34,528 nucleotides of DNA from a bacterium. Its GTDB lineage: Bacteria > Vulcanimicrobiota > Xenobia > Xenobiales > JADMJV01. Positions 1 through 9,084 of this stretch are shown piece by piece. The notes beneath the pieces were generated by a model. That model was not told the DNA's origin and made no database searches. It saw only the letters and a program-made list of their open reading frames with translations. Both the position numbers and the translations under genes were made by a program. How positions within the stretch are numbered: the stretch's first letter is position 1; each line of letters begins with the position of its first letter. The DNA is taken from the NCBI GenBank assembly GCA_018266105.1, contig JAFEBA010000032.1, positions 1-34,528 on the forward strand, read 5' to 3'.

Positions 1-1
1 C

Positions 2-283
2 CGAGACATCAGCGGCGGCGGGCTCAGTCTGGATGTGGTGGAACCACTTGAGCCCGGAGAACTCCTTGCCCTGAAGATTAGCTTTCCTGCCTTTGAAAAC
101 GATGTCGCAAGCGAAGTTCAGGTGCTCTGGTGCCGCAACGAAGGAACGGGATATGCGGTGGGGTGCCGTTTTCTCGACCCAGGGGACCTTCAACTTAAGG
201 CCGGGCTCCATACTCTGCGGCGCCCATCCCTACCCACGCCAATCGTTCCAGCCCCCCGCCGTCTGACCCGCCTGGCTGTTTGA
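2..283 (+). CDS. PilZ-domain protein, C-terminal fragment
   Basis: The reading frame is open from the first bases of the window, so the gene starts upstream and only about 93 C-terminal residues are visible. The fragment opens with RDISGGGLSLDV, which matches the D/N-x-S-x-x-G box of PilZ domains, followed by alternating beta-strand segments (LLALKISFP, ASEVQVLWC, YAVGCRFLD) typical of the PilZ barrel. PilZ domains bind cyclic di-GMP and control motility or exopolysaccharide; the RxxxR half of the ligand site would lie off the window, so ligand binding cannot be checked. The TGA stop at 281-283 is the first triplet of a copy of the repeated TGATAAGCAAT element, which also supplies an in-frame TAA directly after. 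Confidence 0.7.
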   Translation, partial: RDISGGGLSLDVVEPLEPGELLALKISFPAFENDVASEVQVLWCRNEGTGYAVGCRFLDPGDLQLKAGLHTLRRPSLPTPIVPAPRRLTRLAV

Positions 284-336
284 TAAGCAATAAAAGAAGG
301 GCCGGCTCGCGCCGGCCCTTTTTTTATTGCTTATCA
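281..336. terminator. Inverted pair of the decamer around a GC-rich hairpin (IR1)
   Basis: Two 26-base arms (281-306 and 311-336) are complementary except at one position, which would be a G:U pair in the RNA, and enclose the 4-base loop TCGC. The outer 11 bases of each arm are the repeated element TGATAAGCAAT / ATTGCTTATCA; the inner part is AGGGCCGGC / GCCGGCCCT followed by a run of seven T. This is a convincing intrinsic terminator for the PilZ gene, whose stop codon lies in the left arm. Confidence 0.85.
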
Positions 337-425
337 CTGTACCGCAGCACCGTGATAGCTAACTCTCTGAATCTACGTTCGCAACCGCTAGGATAAGAGA
401 AACAAAAGAAAGCGAACTTGCGTTA

Positions 426-725
426 ATGAAATTGCTTATCACTCTTCTAGTCACCTTGGGAACTTTATATCTACTGGCCCCCTGGAACGCGCTGCGTGGC
501 CAACTCCTGGAAGTTCAGGGGAGGGTTACGGATGTGAACCCGGCGGCACGAAGTCTGACGGTGCTAGATCAGCAAACGTCGCAAAACATCGTGCTACAAC
601 TTGGTCGAGACGCTTTCGAGCCAGGTCAGGGGTGGAAGGCTCTGCACTGCAAGCCGAAAGTGAACGTCATGGCGACTTACAACCTGGACGGCAGCGTCCA
701 GGCACGTCGTGTGGTCTTGCTCTAA
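426..725 (+). CDS. Small exported or membrane-anchored protein, unknown
   Basis: A 99-residue protein. Residues 1-20 form a hydrophobic N-terminal segment (KLLITLLVTLGTLYLL) that is a signal anchor or signal peptide. The remainder looks like a small beta-barrel: LLEVQGRVTDVNP, RSLTVLDQ, QNIVLQLG, KVNVMATYN, and QARRVVLL are strand-like, resembling OB-fold periplasmic proteins of the DUF5666 kind, though I cannot confirm the family. The codons for Lys-Leu-Leu-Ile at residues 2-5 contain an exact copy of the repeated decamer (431-440). It runs convergently into the lytic transglycosylase gene with a 4-base overlap. Function unknown. Confidence 0.6.
   Translation: MKLLITLLVTLGTLYLLAPWNALRGQLLEVQGRVTDVNPAARSLTVLDQQTSQNIVLQLGRDAFEPGQGWKALHCKPKVNVMATYNLDGSVQARRVVLL
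431..440 (+). repeat. Repeated decamer ATTGCTTATC, single copy inside a gene
   Basis: Exact copy of the window-wide decamer lying in the first codons of the small exported protein, where it is read as (Lys)-Leu-Leu-Ile. There is no inverted partner closer than the IR1 right arm at 326-335. Confidence 0.85.
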
Positions 726-1417
726 GCCGAGCGTTTACGCCTACGGCTCAGGTATTCGCCTCCGATTGAGGCAACATAATTCTGAGTTTCGGCGATGGGG
801 GGAATCCCACCGTAGGCTGCCACATTCCCAGGCCCGGCGTTGTAGGCAGCCAGAGCTAGCGAAAGGTCGCCGTACTGCCTGTAGAGGTCAGCAAAATAGC
901 GCGTACCGGCCGCCACGTTCTGGATCGGATCGTAGGCATTTGAGCATCCAAGCCAAGAAGCTGTCTCGGGCATAAGTTGCATCAACCCCTGCGCACCGAC
1001 ACCGGAAGTTGCAGTGGGGTTGAAGGCAGACTCGTGCTTCACAATGATCTCAATAATCAGCGGATCGAGATTAGCGCGACGGGCCTCTTCCTCTATAACT
1101 GCATTCAATTCAACCTGGGCCGGAGTCCATTGGGACCCGTTCCACGCCGAATAACTGACCAACCTTTGGTCGAGTTTCTGGTGCGCGCTATCCACATAGC
1201 TGAAAACAGTCTGCCCGACCAAAGAAGGCGTTTCAGTCGCGCGGGCACTACGCGGCTGAGGCATCAGGCGGGCCCTCAGGTGGGGGACACAATTACTGTA
1301 ACAATTGACAGATTGACCGGCGGACTTCTCGGTTCCGGTCATTTGAATTCGGGGGCGAGCAGATGATGGCGCGACCAGCGAGAGGAAGGCAAGAAATCCC
1401 AACCCGTATTTGTACAT
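722..1417 (-). CDS. Exported lytic transglycosylase (SLT domain)
   Basis: A 231-residue protein that cleaves the glycan strands of peptidoglycan in the periplasm. Residues 1-20 are a signal peptide ending near SSA. After a low-complexity linker, the SLT domain occupies about residues 100-225: the catalytic glutamate is E129 in KHESAFNP, followed by GAQGLMQLMP (141-150), AAGTRYFADL and AYNAGPGNV (191-199), the standard motifs of the Slt70/MltC-type lysozyme fold. An AGGAG ribosome site at 1424-1428 supports the start. The gene is divergent from the class A penicillin-binding protein, so both sides of wall turnover are made from one intergenic region; its 3' end overlaps the upstream small protein gene by 4 bases. 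Confidence 0.9.
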   Translation of the reverse strand: MYKYGLGFLAFLSLVAPSSARPRIQMTGTEKSAGQSVNCYSNCVPHLRARLMPQPRSARATETPSLVGQTVFSYVDSAHQKLDQRLVSYSAWNGSQWTPAQVELNAVIEEEARRANLDPLIIEIIVKHESAFNPTATSGVGAQGLMQLMPETASWLGCSNAYDPIQNVAAGTRYFADLYRQYGDLSLALAAYNAGPGNVAAYGGIPPIAETQNYVASIGGEYLSRRRKRSA

Positions 1418-1561
1418 GCAAAGCTCCTAACAAATAAACTCGGCTGGACTCATGTAACAAAGAGTTTAGGACCGGAATAGTTCCCGACGGAGTATACAAA
1501 TAACAATTTTTCGTGAGCGTCACCTCTTCAGACGGGCGCTGGCGAGCACTAAGGTTTGGCT

Positions 1562-3661
1562 ATGAAACTCCGCGCAGTTCTTCTCGGTCTGATTTCGGCA
1601 ACGTTGATCTTTACGTATGCAGGCTACCGAACGGGTCAGTCTATCCTTTCGGACTTGGAGCATAGCCTGCCAGACCTGAGCTGGGTTCAACGCCGTCAGC
1701 CCGGAAAGATCACGACCGTCTATTCACGGGAAGGGAAAATTATTGGCACACTCAGTGAGCAACGGCGTAAGGTGGTCGGGCTTGACCAGGTCTCACCGAA
1801 TGTGATTCGGGCGCTGGTAGCGACCGAAGACTCTCGCTTCTACTCACACCATGGAGTGGATTTCTTCGGAATCGCACGAGCCGGTCTGCGTAACCTGCGG
1901 CAGGACGGTCGCACTGAAGGAGCCAGCACCATCTCGATGCAACTGGTGCGTCACTATTTCCTCAATCAGGAACAGAGCTACTGGCGAAAAATCCAGGAAG
2001 CACTGCTTGCTCAAAAGCTCGAGAAGATGTTCAGCAAGGACGAGATTCTCATCCGCTACCTGAACGAAGTCTATTTCGGATCGGGCGCCTACGGAATCCA
2101 GTCCGCGGCCGCCACTTATTTCGGCAAATCGGCCAAGGACTTGAGCCCGGTCGAAGCAGCTCTGATCGTGGGCCTGCTGCAATCGCCGAGCGGGCTTTCA
2201 CCCTATCTGAACCCGGGCGGAGCTCACCAAAGAACTTTAGAAGTCCTGAATCGAATGGAATCACTGGGTTACCTCTCGAATACAGAAAAGACGGAAGCCT
2301 TGAGACGATACGACCGTCTCGCCCCCAAACGCCCCAAACAGGCCAGCAATGTCATCAAGTACCCATACTTCACCAACTACGCTCTGAGCCTGGTCGCTCG
2401 CCAGGTTCCTCACAATTTGCTTTATGAAGGAGGCCTGAGCATTCGAACCACTCTGGACCTGAAGGCTCAAAGAATTATTGAAAGCGAAGTGGCCTCGACA
2501 CTAGATTCGGCTGGCCGTGGCTACGGAGCAGACTCGGCCGCGGTCGTTCTGATTGACAATCAATCGGGAGAAATTCGGGCCATGGTGGGCGGCCGCAAGT
2601 ACAGCAAGAAGGACCGATTTAACCGCGCCTGGCAAGCTCGACTCCAAGCCGGTTCTTCCTTTAAGCCTTTCCTCTATGCGACTGCGCTAACCAAAGGAAT
2701 GACTCCCGAGTCTCGATTTTCAGACGACCCGGTTCGGGTCGCCTTCGAAGATGGCAGCGGCGTCGAGAAATATTGGGAACCTGCCAATTTCGACAATCGC
2801 TCCAAAGGACAGATTCCTATGCGGGAAGCCCTTAAACTTTCACGCAACACGGTTGCTGCCCGCCTGATCTGCTATACAGGTATCCACCCTGTAATCAGCA
2901 TCGCTCACCGTCTGGGTATCCGCAGCGAACTCCCACAAGTGCCCTCCATTGCTCTGGGTGTAGGTGAAGTATCCCCGCTGGAAATGGCCACGGCCTACTC
3001 CAGCATTGCCCGAGGCGGGCTTTTTAAGCCCGCCGTTTGCCTGCGCAGCGTCCAAACTCCGCAGGGCGAAACCTTTCGCCTGCCCCAAGCCTGGAACGAC
3101 CAGGTCCTGAGTCCTGAGCAAGATGGACAACTTGTGGAAATGATGATGCGCGTCGTGGAGGAGGGAACTGGAGCAGCCGCCAGACTCAGCGGGGTCCACG
3201 TCGCCGGAAAAACCGGAACCACCGACAAGTATCGAGATGCCTGGTTCGTCGGCTTCACCCCTCGCTACACCATGGCTGTGTGGTTCGGAAACAGTGACCA
3301 TCACCCCACTTATGGAATGACCGGTGGAAGTTTGCCCGCAGCACTCTTTGCCAGGGTCATGAGCCAGCTCGAGGCGGGAACCCCCCGACCAACATTTGTG
3401 GGCTTTCGGGCCCAGGCCGAGAAGGTTCGCCTCTGCTCCATCAGCTATCAACTCGCCACCAATGATTGCAAGAAGACTTACTCCGAAATGTTCTGGCGTG
3501 AAGCGCCCCAGACTCGGTGCGACGAGTGCACGCCCAAGTCCAGCCATATCCTGACGAATGCTTCAGAATCCGCTGAAACCGAACTGTCTCTACAAGAAGC
3601 TCCGGAGAAACCCCAGCCTGAGCAAGAACCCGACCCGGAAATCGACTTCGACCCCCAATAA
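1562..3661 (+). CDS. Class A penicillin-binding protein (bifunctional transglycosylase/transpeptidase)
   Basis: A 699-residue inner-membrane enzyme that polymerises lipid II and cross-links peptides. Residues 4-20 are the membrane anchor. The GT51 domain spans about 55-230: catalytic E89 in ATEDSRFYSHHG, then GASTISMQLVR (120-130) and QKLEKMFSKDEILIRYLN (151-168). The transpeptidase domain has all three motifs: SxxK at S365-K368 (GSSFKP), SxN at S427-N429 (SRN) and KTG at 550-552. The tail after about residue 620 has five cysteines and ends in an acidic, proline-rich stretch. I chose the ATG at 1562, 7 bases after AAGG, over the TTG at 1556. The stop codon is directly followed by inverted repeat IR2. 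Confidence 0.93.
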   Translation: MKLRAVLLGLISATLIFTYAGYRTGQSILSDLEHSLPDLSWVQRRQPGKITTVYSREGKIIGTLSEQRRKVVGLDQVSPNVIRALVATEDSRFYSHHGVDFFGIARAGLRNLRQDGRTEGASTISMQLVRHYFLNQEQSYWRKIQEALLAQKLEKMFSKDEILIRYLNEVYFGSGAYGIQSAAATYFGKSAKDLSPVEAALIVGLLQSPSGLSPYLNPGGAHQRTLEVLNRMESLGYLSNTEKTEALRRYDRLAPKRPKQASNVIKYPYFTNYALSLVARQVPHNLLYEGGLSIRTTLDLKAQRIIESEVASTLDSAGRGYGADSAAVVLIDNQSGEIRAMVGGRKYSKKDRFNRAWQARLQAGSSFKPFLYATALTKGMTPESRFSDDPVRVAFEDGSGVEKYWEPANFDNRSKGQIPMREALKLSRNTVAARLICYTGIHPVISIAHRLGIRSELPQVPSIALGVGEVSPLEMATAYSSIARGGLFKPAVCLRSVQTPQGETFRLPQAWNDQVLSPEQDGQLVEMMMRVVEEGTGAAARLSGVHVAGKTGTTDKYRDAWFVGFTPRYTMAVWFGNSDHHPTYGMTGGSLPAALFARVMSQLEAGTPRPTFVGFRAQAEKVRLCSISYQLATNDCKKTYSEMFWREAPQTRCDECTPKSSHILTNASESAETELSLQEAPEKPQPEQEPDPEIDFDPQ

Positions 3662-3662
3662 C

Positions 3663-3709
3663 GATAAGCAATTTCTCTATCCGTCCGCTGGCCAAGGAAA
3701 TTGCTTATC
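3663..3709. terminator. Inverted pair of the decamer (IR2)
   Basis: GATAAGCAATTTC at 3663-3675 and its exact reverse complement at 3697-3709 form a 13-base-pair stem with a 21-base loop, starting one base after the penicillin-binding protein stop. There is no long T tract, so it may act as an RNA 3'-end structure rather than a strong intrinsic terminator. It sits between convergent genes. Confidence 0.65.
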
Positions 3710-3783
3710 AAAATCAGGCGGAACTCGGCGTCCATAGAAAAACCGAGCTGAACCGAAGAGCAGATACGATAGGAGAGATGGAC

Positions 3784-4692
3784 TCAGGCGCTCTGAAACT
3801 GGCCCAGGAGCCAGTCAAAGAACCGTGATAAGATGTCGGGACTATCGACCAGGCTCGCGCACATGCGATAAACCGGCACGCCCAGTTCACGCTCGCGGCT
3901 GCTCTCCCTGGCCTCGCTTCGATGCCAGTCTGGGCCGTTAATCTCGAGGACGGCGGTCAACTTGCGTCCACGGTGGGCCGCCACTACAAGGTAGTCTGGC
4001 CAGCGGTGTCCCCGTTCGGTACGAACACAGCGTTGAGGGTGGAGCGCAACGGACAATTCGCCGACTTTAAGGAGGAAAGCGGCGGGTGCACGCCCACGGT
4101 AGGGTTTGCCCTTTTTGCCGCAAACCATCTGCAACTGAGAGCCAAGCTGGTTATAACCTACGCCGGTAAGCTGCGCTCCCAGCAAAGCGAGCCTGATCAG
4201 GAATCGCTTTTCCGTAAATGAGTCAAAAGGCACCGAATTGGCTTGACGCCAGAATCGCTCGTCTTGTCCCATCAACGACTCCAGGCGGGAGAGTTGGTCA
4301 CCACAGAGGGTCCCGGGCCTCATGCTGGCAAAGGGATTCTCGAGTCCATATGCGACATTGGGACGAGGTCGACGTGGCCTCTTCTCGGGAAAATCGAAGG
4401 CAATGTTGATCGGCTGAGCCTGGGACAGTTCTCTTCGAACCAGTTTGGATTGGTCCGTTAAAGGTGGGCGCCCCCGTAAGAAACGACAATTAGTGAAGGC
4501 TCCAGGCTCCAGTTCAAAGAGCTCCTCCAAACTCTTGGCGTAACGGTATGAGGGCGGACGATGAGCTCTCTCTACCTGGGCCACATAAGATTGACTACAG
4601 CCGACAAGATAGGCCAGCTGACGTTGAGAAAGTTTATAGGTGTGGCGGAGCCTTCGCATAGCCACGGCCAACAGAATTAAAGGAGAGAGCAT
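3784..4692 (-). CDS. XRE-type HTH protein fused to a PD-(D/E)XK/DUF559-like nuclease domain
   Basis: 302 residues. Residues about 10-62 are an XRE helix-turn-helix (LRHTYKLSQRQLAYLVG, then SQSYVAQVERAHR). The middle (70-225) is rich in Arg/Pro and not recognised. Residues 229-280 resemble the core of DUF559/Vsr-like endonucleases: D233 in WPDYLVVA, E250 and N252 in AVLEINGPDWH, H257, then a basic helix (ESSRERELG) and VPVYRM. In that fold D, E and the following D/N/K bind the metal, so E-x-N replaces E-x-K. Cleavage of DNA directed by its own HTH, or a regulator with a structural nuclease domain, are both possible. Start is the first ATG; an internal ATG at 4659 would cut into the HTH. Confidence 0.6.
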   Translation of the reverse strand: MLSPLILLAVAMRRLRHTYKLSQRQLAYLVGCSQSYVAQVERAHRPPSYRYAKSLEELFELEPGAFTNCRFLRGRPPLTDQSKLVRRELSQAQPINIAFDFPEKRPRRPRPNVAYGLENPFASMRPGTLCGDQLSRLESLMGQDERFWRQANSVPFDSFTEKRFLIRLALLGAQLTGVGYNQLGSQLQMVCGKKGKPYRGRAPAAFLLKVGELSVALHPQRCVRTERGHRWPDYLVVAAHRGRKLTAVLEINGPDWHRSEARESSRERELGVPVYRMCASLVDSPDILSRFFDWLLGQFQSA

Positions 4693-4743
4693 ACCGGCAG
4701 ATTCTCATGCCCCCCAGTCAATCCTCTCAAAAAACACCGATAG

Positions 4744-4753
4744 TATACGTATA
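4744..4753. promoter_or_regulatory. Palindrome TATACGTATA upstream of the HTH gene
   Basis: A perfect 10-base palindrome in an AT-rich patch 52 bases upstream of the XRE/nuclease start. XRE regulators commonly bind such sites in their own promoters, so it is a candidate autoregulatory operator or part of a promoter; nothing else supports it. Confidence 0.25.
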
Positions 4754-4876
4754 TAGAGGACAAGAGCGCACTACATTTGAAAATTGCTAATCGCTCTGAA
4801 ACGGCAAGAAATATGGAAGTCTGCTTGGCGGAAGCGATTTTAAAAAAAATATGGCCCGCGAATAGAGCAGGGCAAC

Positions 4877-5818
<942 letters not shown>

Positions 5819-6260
5819 AGAGCCAGGTTCCCGCAGGGGCGCTCGGCTCCTGGTCGAGAAAGCGGCAAGATGGGCGGTTTGCTCTGGCCTGTACTGGGGG
5901 CCCTGCTGCTTCCCGCCTGGACCTGCCTGAGGTCAGTGTTGGTCCAAGTGATTAGCTGGCGGCTAGCGCGACGCAACCGAAATTCGAGCTATCATCGCTC
6001 TGGCCCTGATACTTGACCGCCTTCACGCGACCAATCCTAGTGCCCTGGTCGCTCCTTCCGTGAAAAGCATTGGCGGAAACTGTGCTTGCCTGGGTGGACT
6101 TTGGTGCCTGCAGGCGCTATCAGACTGGACGGGACTCTAGGGATGGGCCCCTGCCTCATCACCAGGATTAGGGCAGCCTGGCCCTGGACTTCAACGACTT
6201 AGCCTGGGCAGGTATCGCATCTTTGAGCGCATGGACGGGCCGCAAAATCGTGACAGGATT

Positions 6261-6270
6261 AATGCTTATC
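6261..6270 (+). repeat. One-mismatch copy of the decamer
   Basis: AATGCTTATC followed by A, one base different from ATTGCTTATC. It stands alone in the gap without an inverted partner. Confidence 0.5.
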
Positions 6271-6324
6271 ACTTGAGGGGAGGACAGCCAGCCGGGGCGT
6301 GGATGAATCTTGATTTCTAACATG

Positions 6325-6593
6325 AATCTGGGACTCCCGGCCGATCTGGTGCTCAGCCGCTACAGTCAGGACGCCGTAGAAATTCAAGCAGGTCACAGCT
6401 CGGACCCCTCATCAACCGGGGTTCGCTGCTCCTTCAAAGAACATCCTTATGGCAAACCATTCCGGCGGGAACGCGTTGGGAATACCGACAGGCCGAGGTC
6501 AAGCCAAAGAATGCCGTCCACTGGCGGGTGACTTGGGGAGATCTGGCCAATCGCGAGGTCTATTTGCCCGTCGTGATCAAATTGTGCGCCTGA
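6325..6593 (+). pseudogene. Frameshifted remnant of an unidentified gene
   Basis: Two frames join into one plausible protein. The first runs from the ATG at 6325 (MNLGLPADLVLSRYSQDAVE, then IQAGHSSD). At about 6402-6410 the sensible frame shifts to one that reads PLINRGSLLLQRTSLWQTIP, then AGTRWEYRQAEVKPKNAVHW and RVTWGDLANREVYLPVVIKL, ending at TGA 6591-6593. The joined text vaguely resembles SAF-type domains (as in FlgA or CpaB), but I cannot place it. It could also be an intact gene with a sequencing error or a programmed shift. Confidence 0.35.
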
Positions 6594-6710
6594 AGATAGG
6601 TTTGGATGTTCCCTGGCTCAAGAATTCTCACCGGGCACCCCTTCAGACACCTCTGGCCACAACGAGATCAGTCTGTGGTTTGCCGGTCAACAGCTTTGCT
6701 CCATCTGGCG

Positions 6711-7571
6711 TTACAGGTGGTTCCATAAGAACTCGATCTGAGACTTAACACATGCTTCGAAGTACTCCCCAAAATAGATATCGAAGTGACCAATCGGATA
6801 GGTTTCGACCTGAGCGTGCAGTCGACGCCCCAGGGAGAGAGCTGAGAAAACGGGCGCAACGGTATCGTTCTGGCAGACTTGCAAAAGCAAGGGACAATGA
6901 AGGTCGACCGTGTTCGGTCGATAACTGGCGGTGGTTAAAGCGGTCCGGGCGGAAACCTCATTACGAGCGTAAACGGGCGCGAGGGCAGAGTAACCCGGCA
7001 GACTATCAGGCGCGGTGAGAAACCCCAATTGACCAGGAAGCGCTGCGATCGGCATCGTCAAGGGAGGACGTCCGAACAGGCTTCCAACCGCATCGAGCAG
7101 GCCCAGGGCTGTGGTCTTCAGGACCATCCAGGGCCCCACCCTGCGAGCCGCCTGCAGGAAAGCCGCCCGGCCGTCCACCATCGGATTCTGAGCGATGACA
7201 GCGCTGATCTCAGGATTGCGCGAAGCTGTGGTCAGCACATGTCCAGCCGAGAACGATGTTCCCCAAAGGGCCAAACGCTCTACTCCGGGCAGCCCTCGAG
7301 CGCAATCAACCGCCGCCTGCCAGTCCTGCAACTGGCGTGGGATCGACCCGAGCTGGCGAGGCTCACCTTGCGAGTCGCCGAAGTGTCGATAGTCGAAAAC
7401 CAGAGAGTGCAGACCGGCCTTCTGGAAACTCTCAGCGTACTGAGCCAGTCCGCCCTCGCGAGTGCCACCCAAACCATGGGCCATGATGACACAATGAGCC
7501 GATTCGGCCGGATAATGCCATCCAGCACATTGGACCCCTTGGGACTGAAAAGTGAGCTCGTGACGAAGCAT
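6711..7571 (-). CDS. Alpha/beta hydrolase
   Basis: A 286-residue cytosolic serine hydrolase. The oxyanion region is AHGLGGT (31-37), the nucleophile elbow GTSFSAGH places the catalytic serine at S106, the acid is the Asp in QNDTVAP, and the histidine is in PIGHFDIY near the C terminus. The overall pattern (FDYRHFGDSQGEPRQ after the second strand) is that of the bacterial hydrolase/dipeptidyl-peptidase-like family often annotated as acetylxylan-esterase related. No signal peptide. It is divergent from the Gly/Ala-rich repeat protein across 65 bases. Substrate unknown. Confidence 0.85.
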   Translation of the reverse strand: MLRHELTFQSQGVQCAGWHYPAESAHCVIMAHGLGGTREGGLAQYAESFQKAGLHSLVFDYRHFGDSQGEPRQLGSIPRQLQDWQAAVDCARGLPGVERLALWGTSFSAGHVLTTASRNPEISAVIAQNPMVDGRAAFLQAARRVGPWMVLKTTALGLLDAVGSLFGRPPLTMPIAALPGQLGFLTAPDSLPGYSALAPVYARNEVSARTALTTASYRPNTVDLHCPLLLQVCQNDTVAPVFSALSLGRRLHAQVETYPIGHFDIYFGEYFEACVKSQIEFLWNHL

Positions 7572-7636
7572 CTTTTAGAGTTCTTTCAGGGCACACCGAT
7601 ATCATTTCGGCGTTCAATTGAAGGAGTATATAAACA

Positions 7637-9025
7637 ATGAAGCTCCAGCCCCCCGTCAACACCCCTTACCAGAAACTGAAGCACAGCAAGCTCGGCAAGG
7701 TCGTGCGTGAAAATAAGGTCCTGACTGGCGTAGCCGGTACGGCTGGGACTGTGGTCCTCGCCGGTGCCGCGGCCCAATCTCCGACCATGGCCAGAGTCGC
7801 CCAATACGGGGTCATACCCGCCGCCGGGATTGGTCTGGCCGCCTTTTCAGCCAGCGTGGCTCACGACGCTGTGGTCAACGACCTGCCTGACCGACCCTTC
7901 AAGGGCACAGCCAAACTGGCAGCCGGGGTCACTGGCACCTTAGGCGGGTTGGAAATGGTGGGCCAATCTTTAGACATCCCGGTGCTCAAGCATGCTCTGA
8001 GCACCCCCCTCGAGAAACTCGCCGACAACGGCCAGGCAGTGCTCGGTTTGGCGGTCGCGGGGGGCGGATTGGCCGCTGGAAAATTTGCAGTCAAGCGCTT
8101 TCAGACGGCGGCTTCGGGTGAAGCTCGGGGACGCAACCTTGCTCTCGGGACGGCCAGCGCAATCACTTCGGCAGCGGCGACATTGGGCGGGCTGGAACTA
8201 CTGGGACGCAACTTCCAAATCCCTGTCATGGACAAAGCCTTGACCGGAACCATTCAGGCGCTTTCAGCCGGCGGGGCGGGAGCCATTGCGGCCGGTAGCC
8301 TGCTGGCCGCCGGTGGAGGGCAACTGGCGACCGAAGCGGTTCGGAATTTTCGTCGAGGCGGCAATGACTTCGTGACCCTGGGCGAAGGCATGGGTGCGGT
8401 CACCGCCGCGCTGGGTGGAGTTCAGTTGGCCGGCCACGGCCTGGGACTGAAAGCAACCGAGGGCCTGCTGACTGAACACGGCGAACTTATGCTGGCCACG
8501 GCATTGACCGGAAGCGGTGCTTCAGCTCTGCGTACCAGCCTCAAGGACATCCAAGAAAACGGCTTACGTCCACTCAACGCCTTCGGACTGACGGCCGCCG
8601 CCGGCCTGCTTCCCGGCGGCCTTGGAGTGGCGGCGGATGCCGTTGGACTTCGGGCGGCCAGCCATTTCTTCGGCGATGCCGCCCTCACCGGGGTGGGGCT
8701 GGGACTGGGTGCGACCAGCTTTGCACTGGCCCGCTCAGCCGTGAACTCGGCTCGCGAAGGCGACTTGATGAACGCTGCCGGCAAAGGTCTGGCTTCCGCC
8801 GGAACAGGCGCAGCCGCCCTGGCCTCCACCGGCTACGGCCTGCACGTACCCGGTCTCGAAACAGCGGGACGGAAAGTGCTGCAAGCCACCGTGGAACCGT
8901 TCTGGGACCATGTGGTGGTGCCGTCAGGCCAGTTTCTCTTCAATCATCCTCTGGCCGGTGGAGCCTGCCTGGCCCTGGGCGTGGGCGGCTACCTGGCCGC
9001 TCGCTATCACCGGTCGCAACCGTAG
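7637..9025 (+). CDS. Gly/Ala-rich internally repeated protein, unknown
   Basis: A 462-residue protein that I do not recognise. After a basic N terminus (1-28, KLKHSKLGKVVRENK) it consists of diverged repeats of about 76-81 residues. Each has a small-residue helix ending in LGG (102-104, 183-185, 259-261), then xLx-L/V-G-(6-8)-IP or similar (IPVLKHAL at 114, IPVMDKAL at 195), then another Gly/Ala helix. Later repeats are eroded; a last unit near 385-410 has VPGLETAG. The helices are weakly hydrophobic and about 18-22 long, so it could be a polytopic membrane protein or a soluble helical solenoid. A clear AAGGAG site precedes the ATG. The gene ends in the perfect hairpin IR3. Confidence 0.7.
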   Translation: MKLQPPVNTPYQKLKHSKLGKVVRENKVLTGVAGTAGTVVLAGAAAQSPTMARVAQYGVIPAAGIGLAAFSASVAHDAVVNDLPDRPFKGTAKLAAGVTGTLGGLEMVGQSLDIPVLKHALSTPLEKLADNGQAVLGLAVAGGGLAAGKFAVKRFQTAASGEARGRNLALGTASAITSAAATLGGLELLGRNFQIPVMDKALTGTIQALSAGGAGAIAAGSLLAAGGGQLATEAVRNFRRGGNDFVTLGEGMGAVTAALGGVQLAGHGLGLKATEGLLTEHGELMLATALTGSGASALRTSLKDIQENGLRPLNAFGLTAAAGLLPGGLGVAADAVGLRAASHFFGDAALTGVGLGLGATSFALARSAVNSAREGDLMNAAGKGLASAGTGAAALASTGYGLHVPGLETAGRKVLQATVEPFWDHVVVPSGQFLFNHPLAGGACLALGVGGYLAARYHRSQP

Positions 9026-9032
9026 GCGAGTG

Positions 9033-9084
9033 GTGATAAGCAATTTTTTGGGCCGGCTTGCCGGCCCAAAAAATTGCTTATCAC
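9033..9084. terminator. Perfect inverted pair of the decamer around a GC hairpin (IR3)
   Basis: Arms 9033-9056 and 9061-9084 are exact reverse complements over 24 bases with a CTTG loop. The outer part is TGATAAGCAAT, the inner part TTTTTTGGGCCGG / CCGGCCCAAAAAA, so there is an intrinsic-terminator T tract for transcripts on both strands. It lies between convergent genes and the right arm supplies the TGA stop of the minus-strand kinase-like gene. The same GGCCGG core occurs in IR1. Confidence 0.88.

Larger units (their letters stand above)
5819..6710. other. 0.9 kb gap without an intact gene
   Basis: The longest stretch in the window without a sound reading frame. Its first part (5870-6016) could encode a 48-residue hydrophobic peptide beginning MGGLLWPVLGALLLP, but it has no ribosome site and I do not call it. 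A one-mismatch copy of the decamer lies at 6261-6270. From about 6325 the sequence reads as a decayed gene in shifting frames (separate entry), and another protein-like stretch (NEISLWFAGQQLCSIWRYR, frame starting near 6595) ends at 6741. No RNA gene is visible. The region looks like a gene graveyard. Confidence 0.5.

Noticed and set aside
281..336. Inverted repeats IR1-IR5 as MITEs or insertion-sequence ends
   Set aside because: No target-site duplications are visible, the sequences between the arms are unrelated, and single unpaired copies are common.
2840..3547. 235-residue open frame on the minus strand inside the penicillin-binding protein gene
   Set aside because: It is a shadow of a clearly coding frame, with low-complexity Gly/Ser text and no ribosome site.
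3824..3832. TGATAAG in the HTH/nuclease gene and CTTATCA at about 10393
   Set aside because: Only seven bases match, which is expected by chance in this length of sequence.
8422..8829. Antisense open frame in the repeat protein gene
   Set aside because: Ala/Pro-rich text from GC-biased codons of the sense gene.
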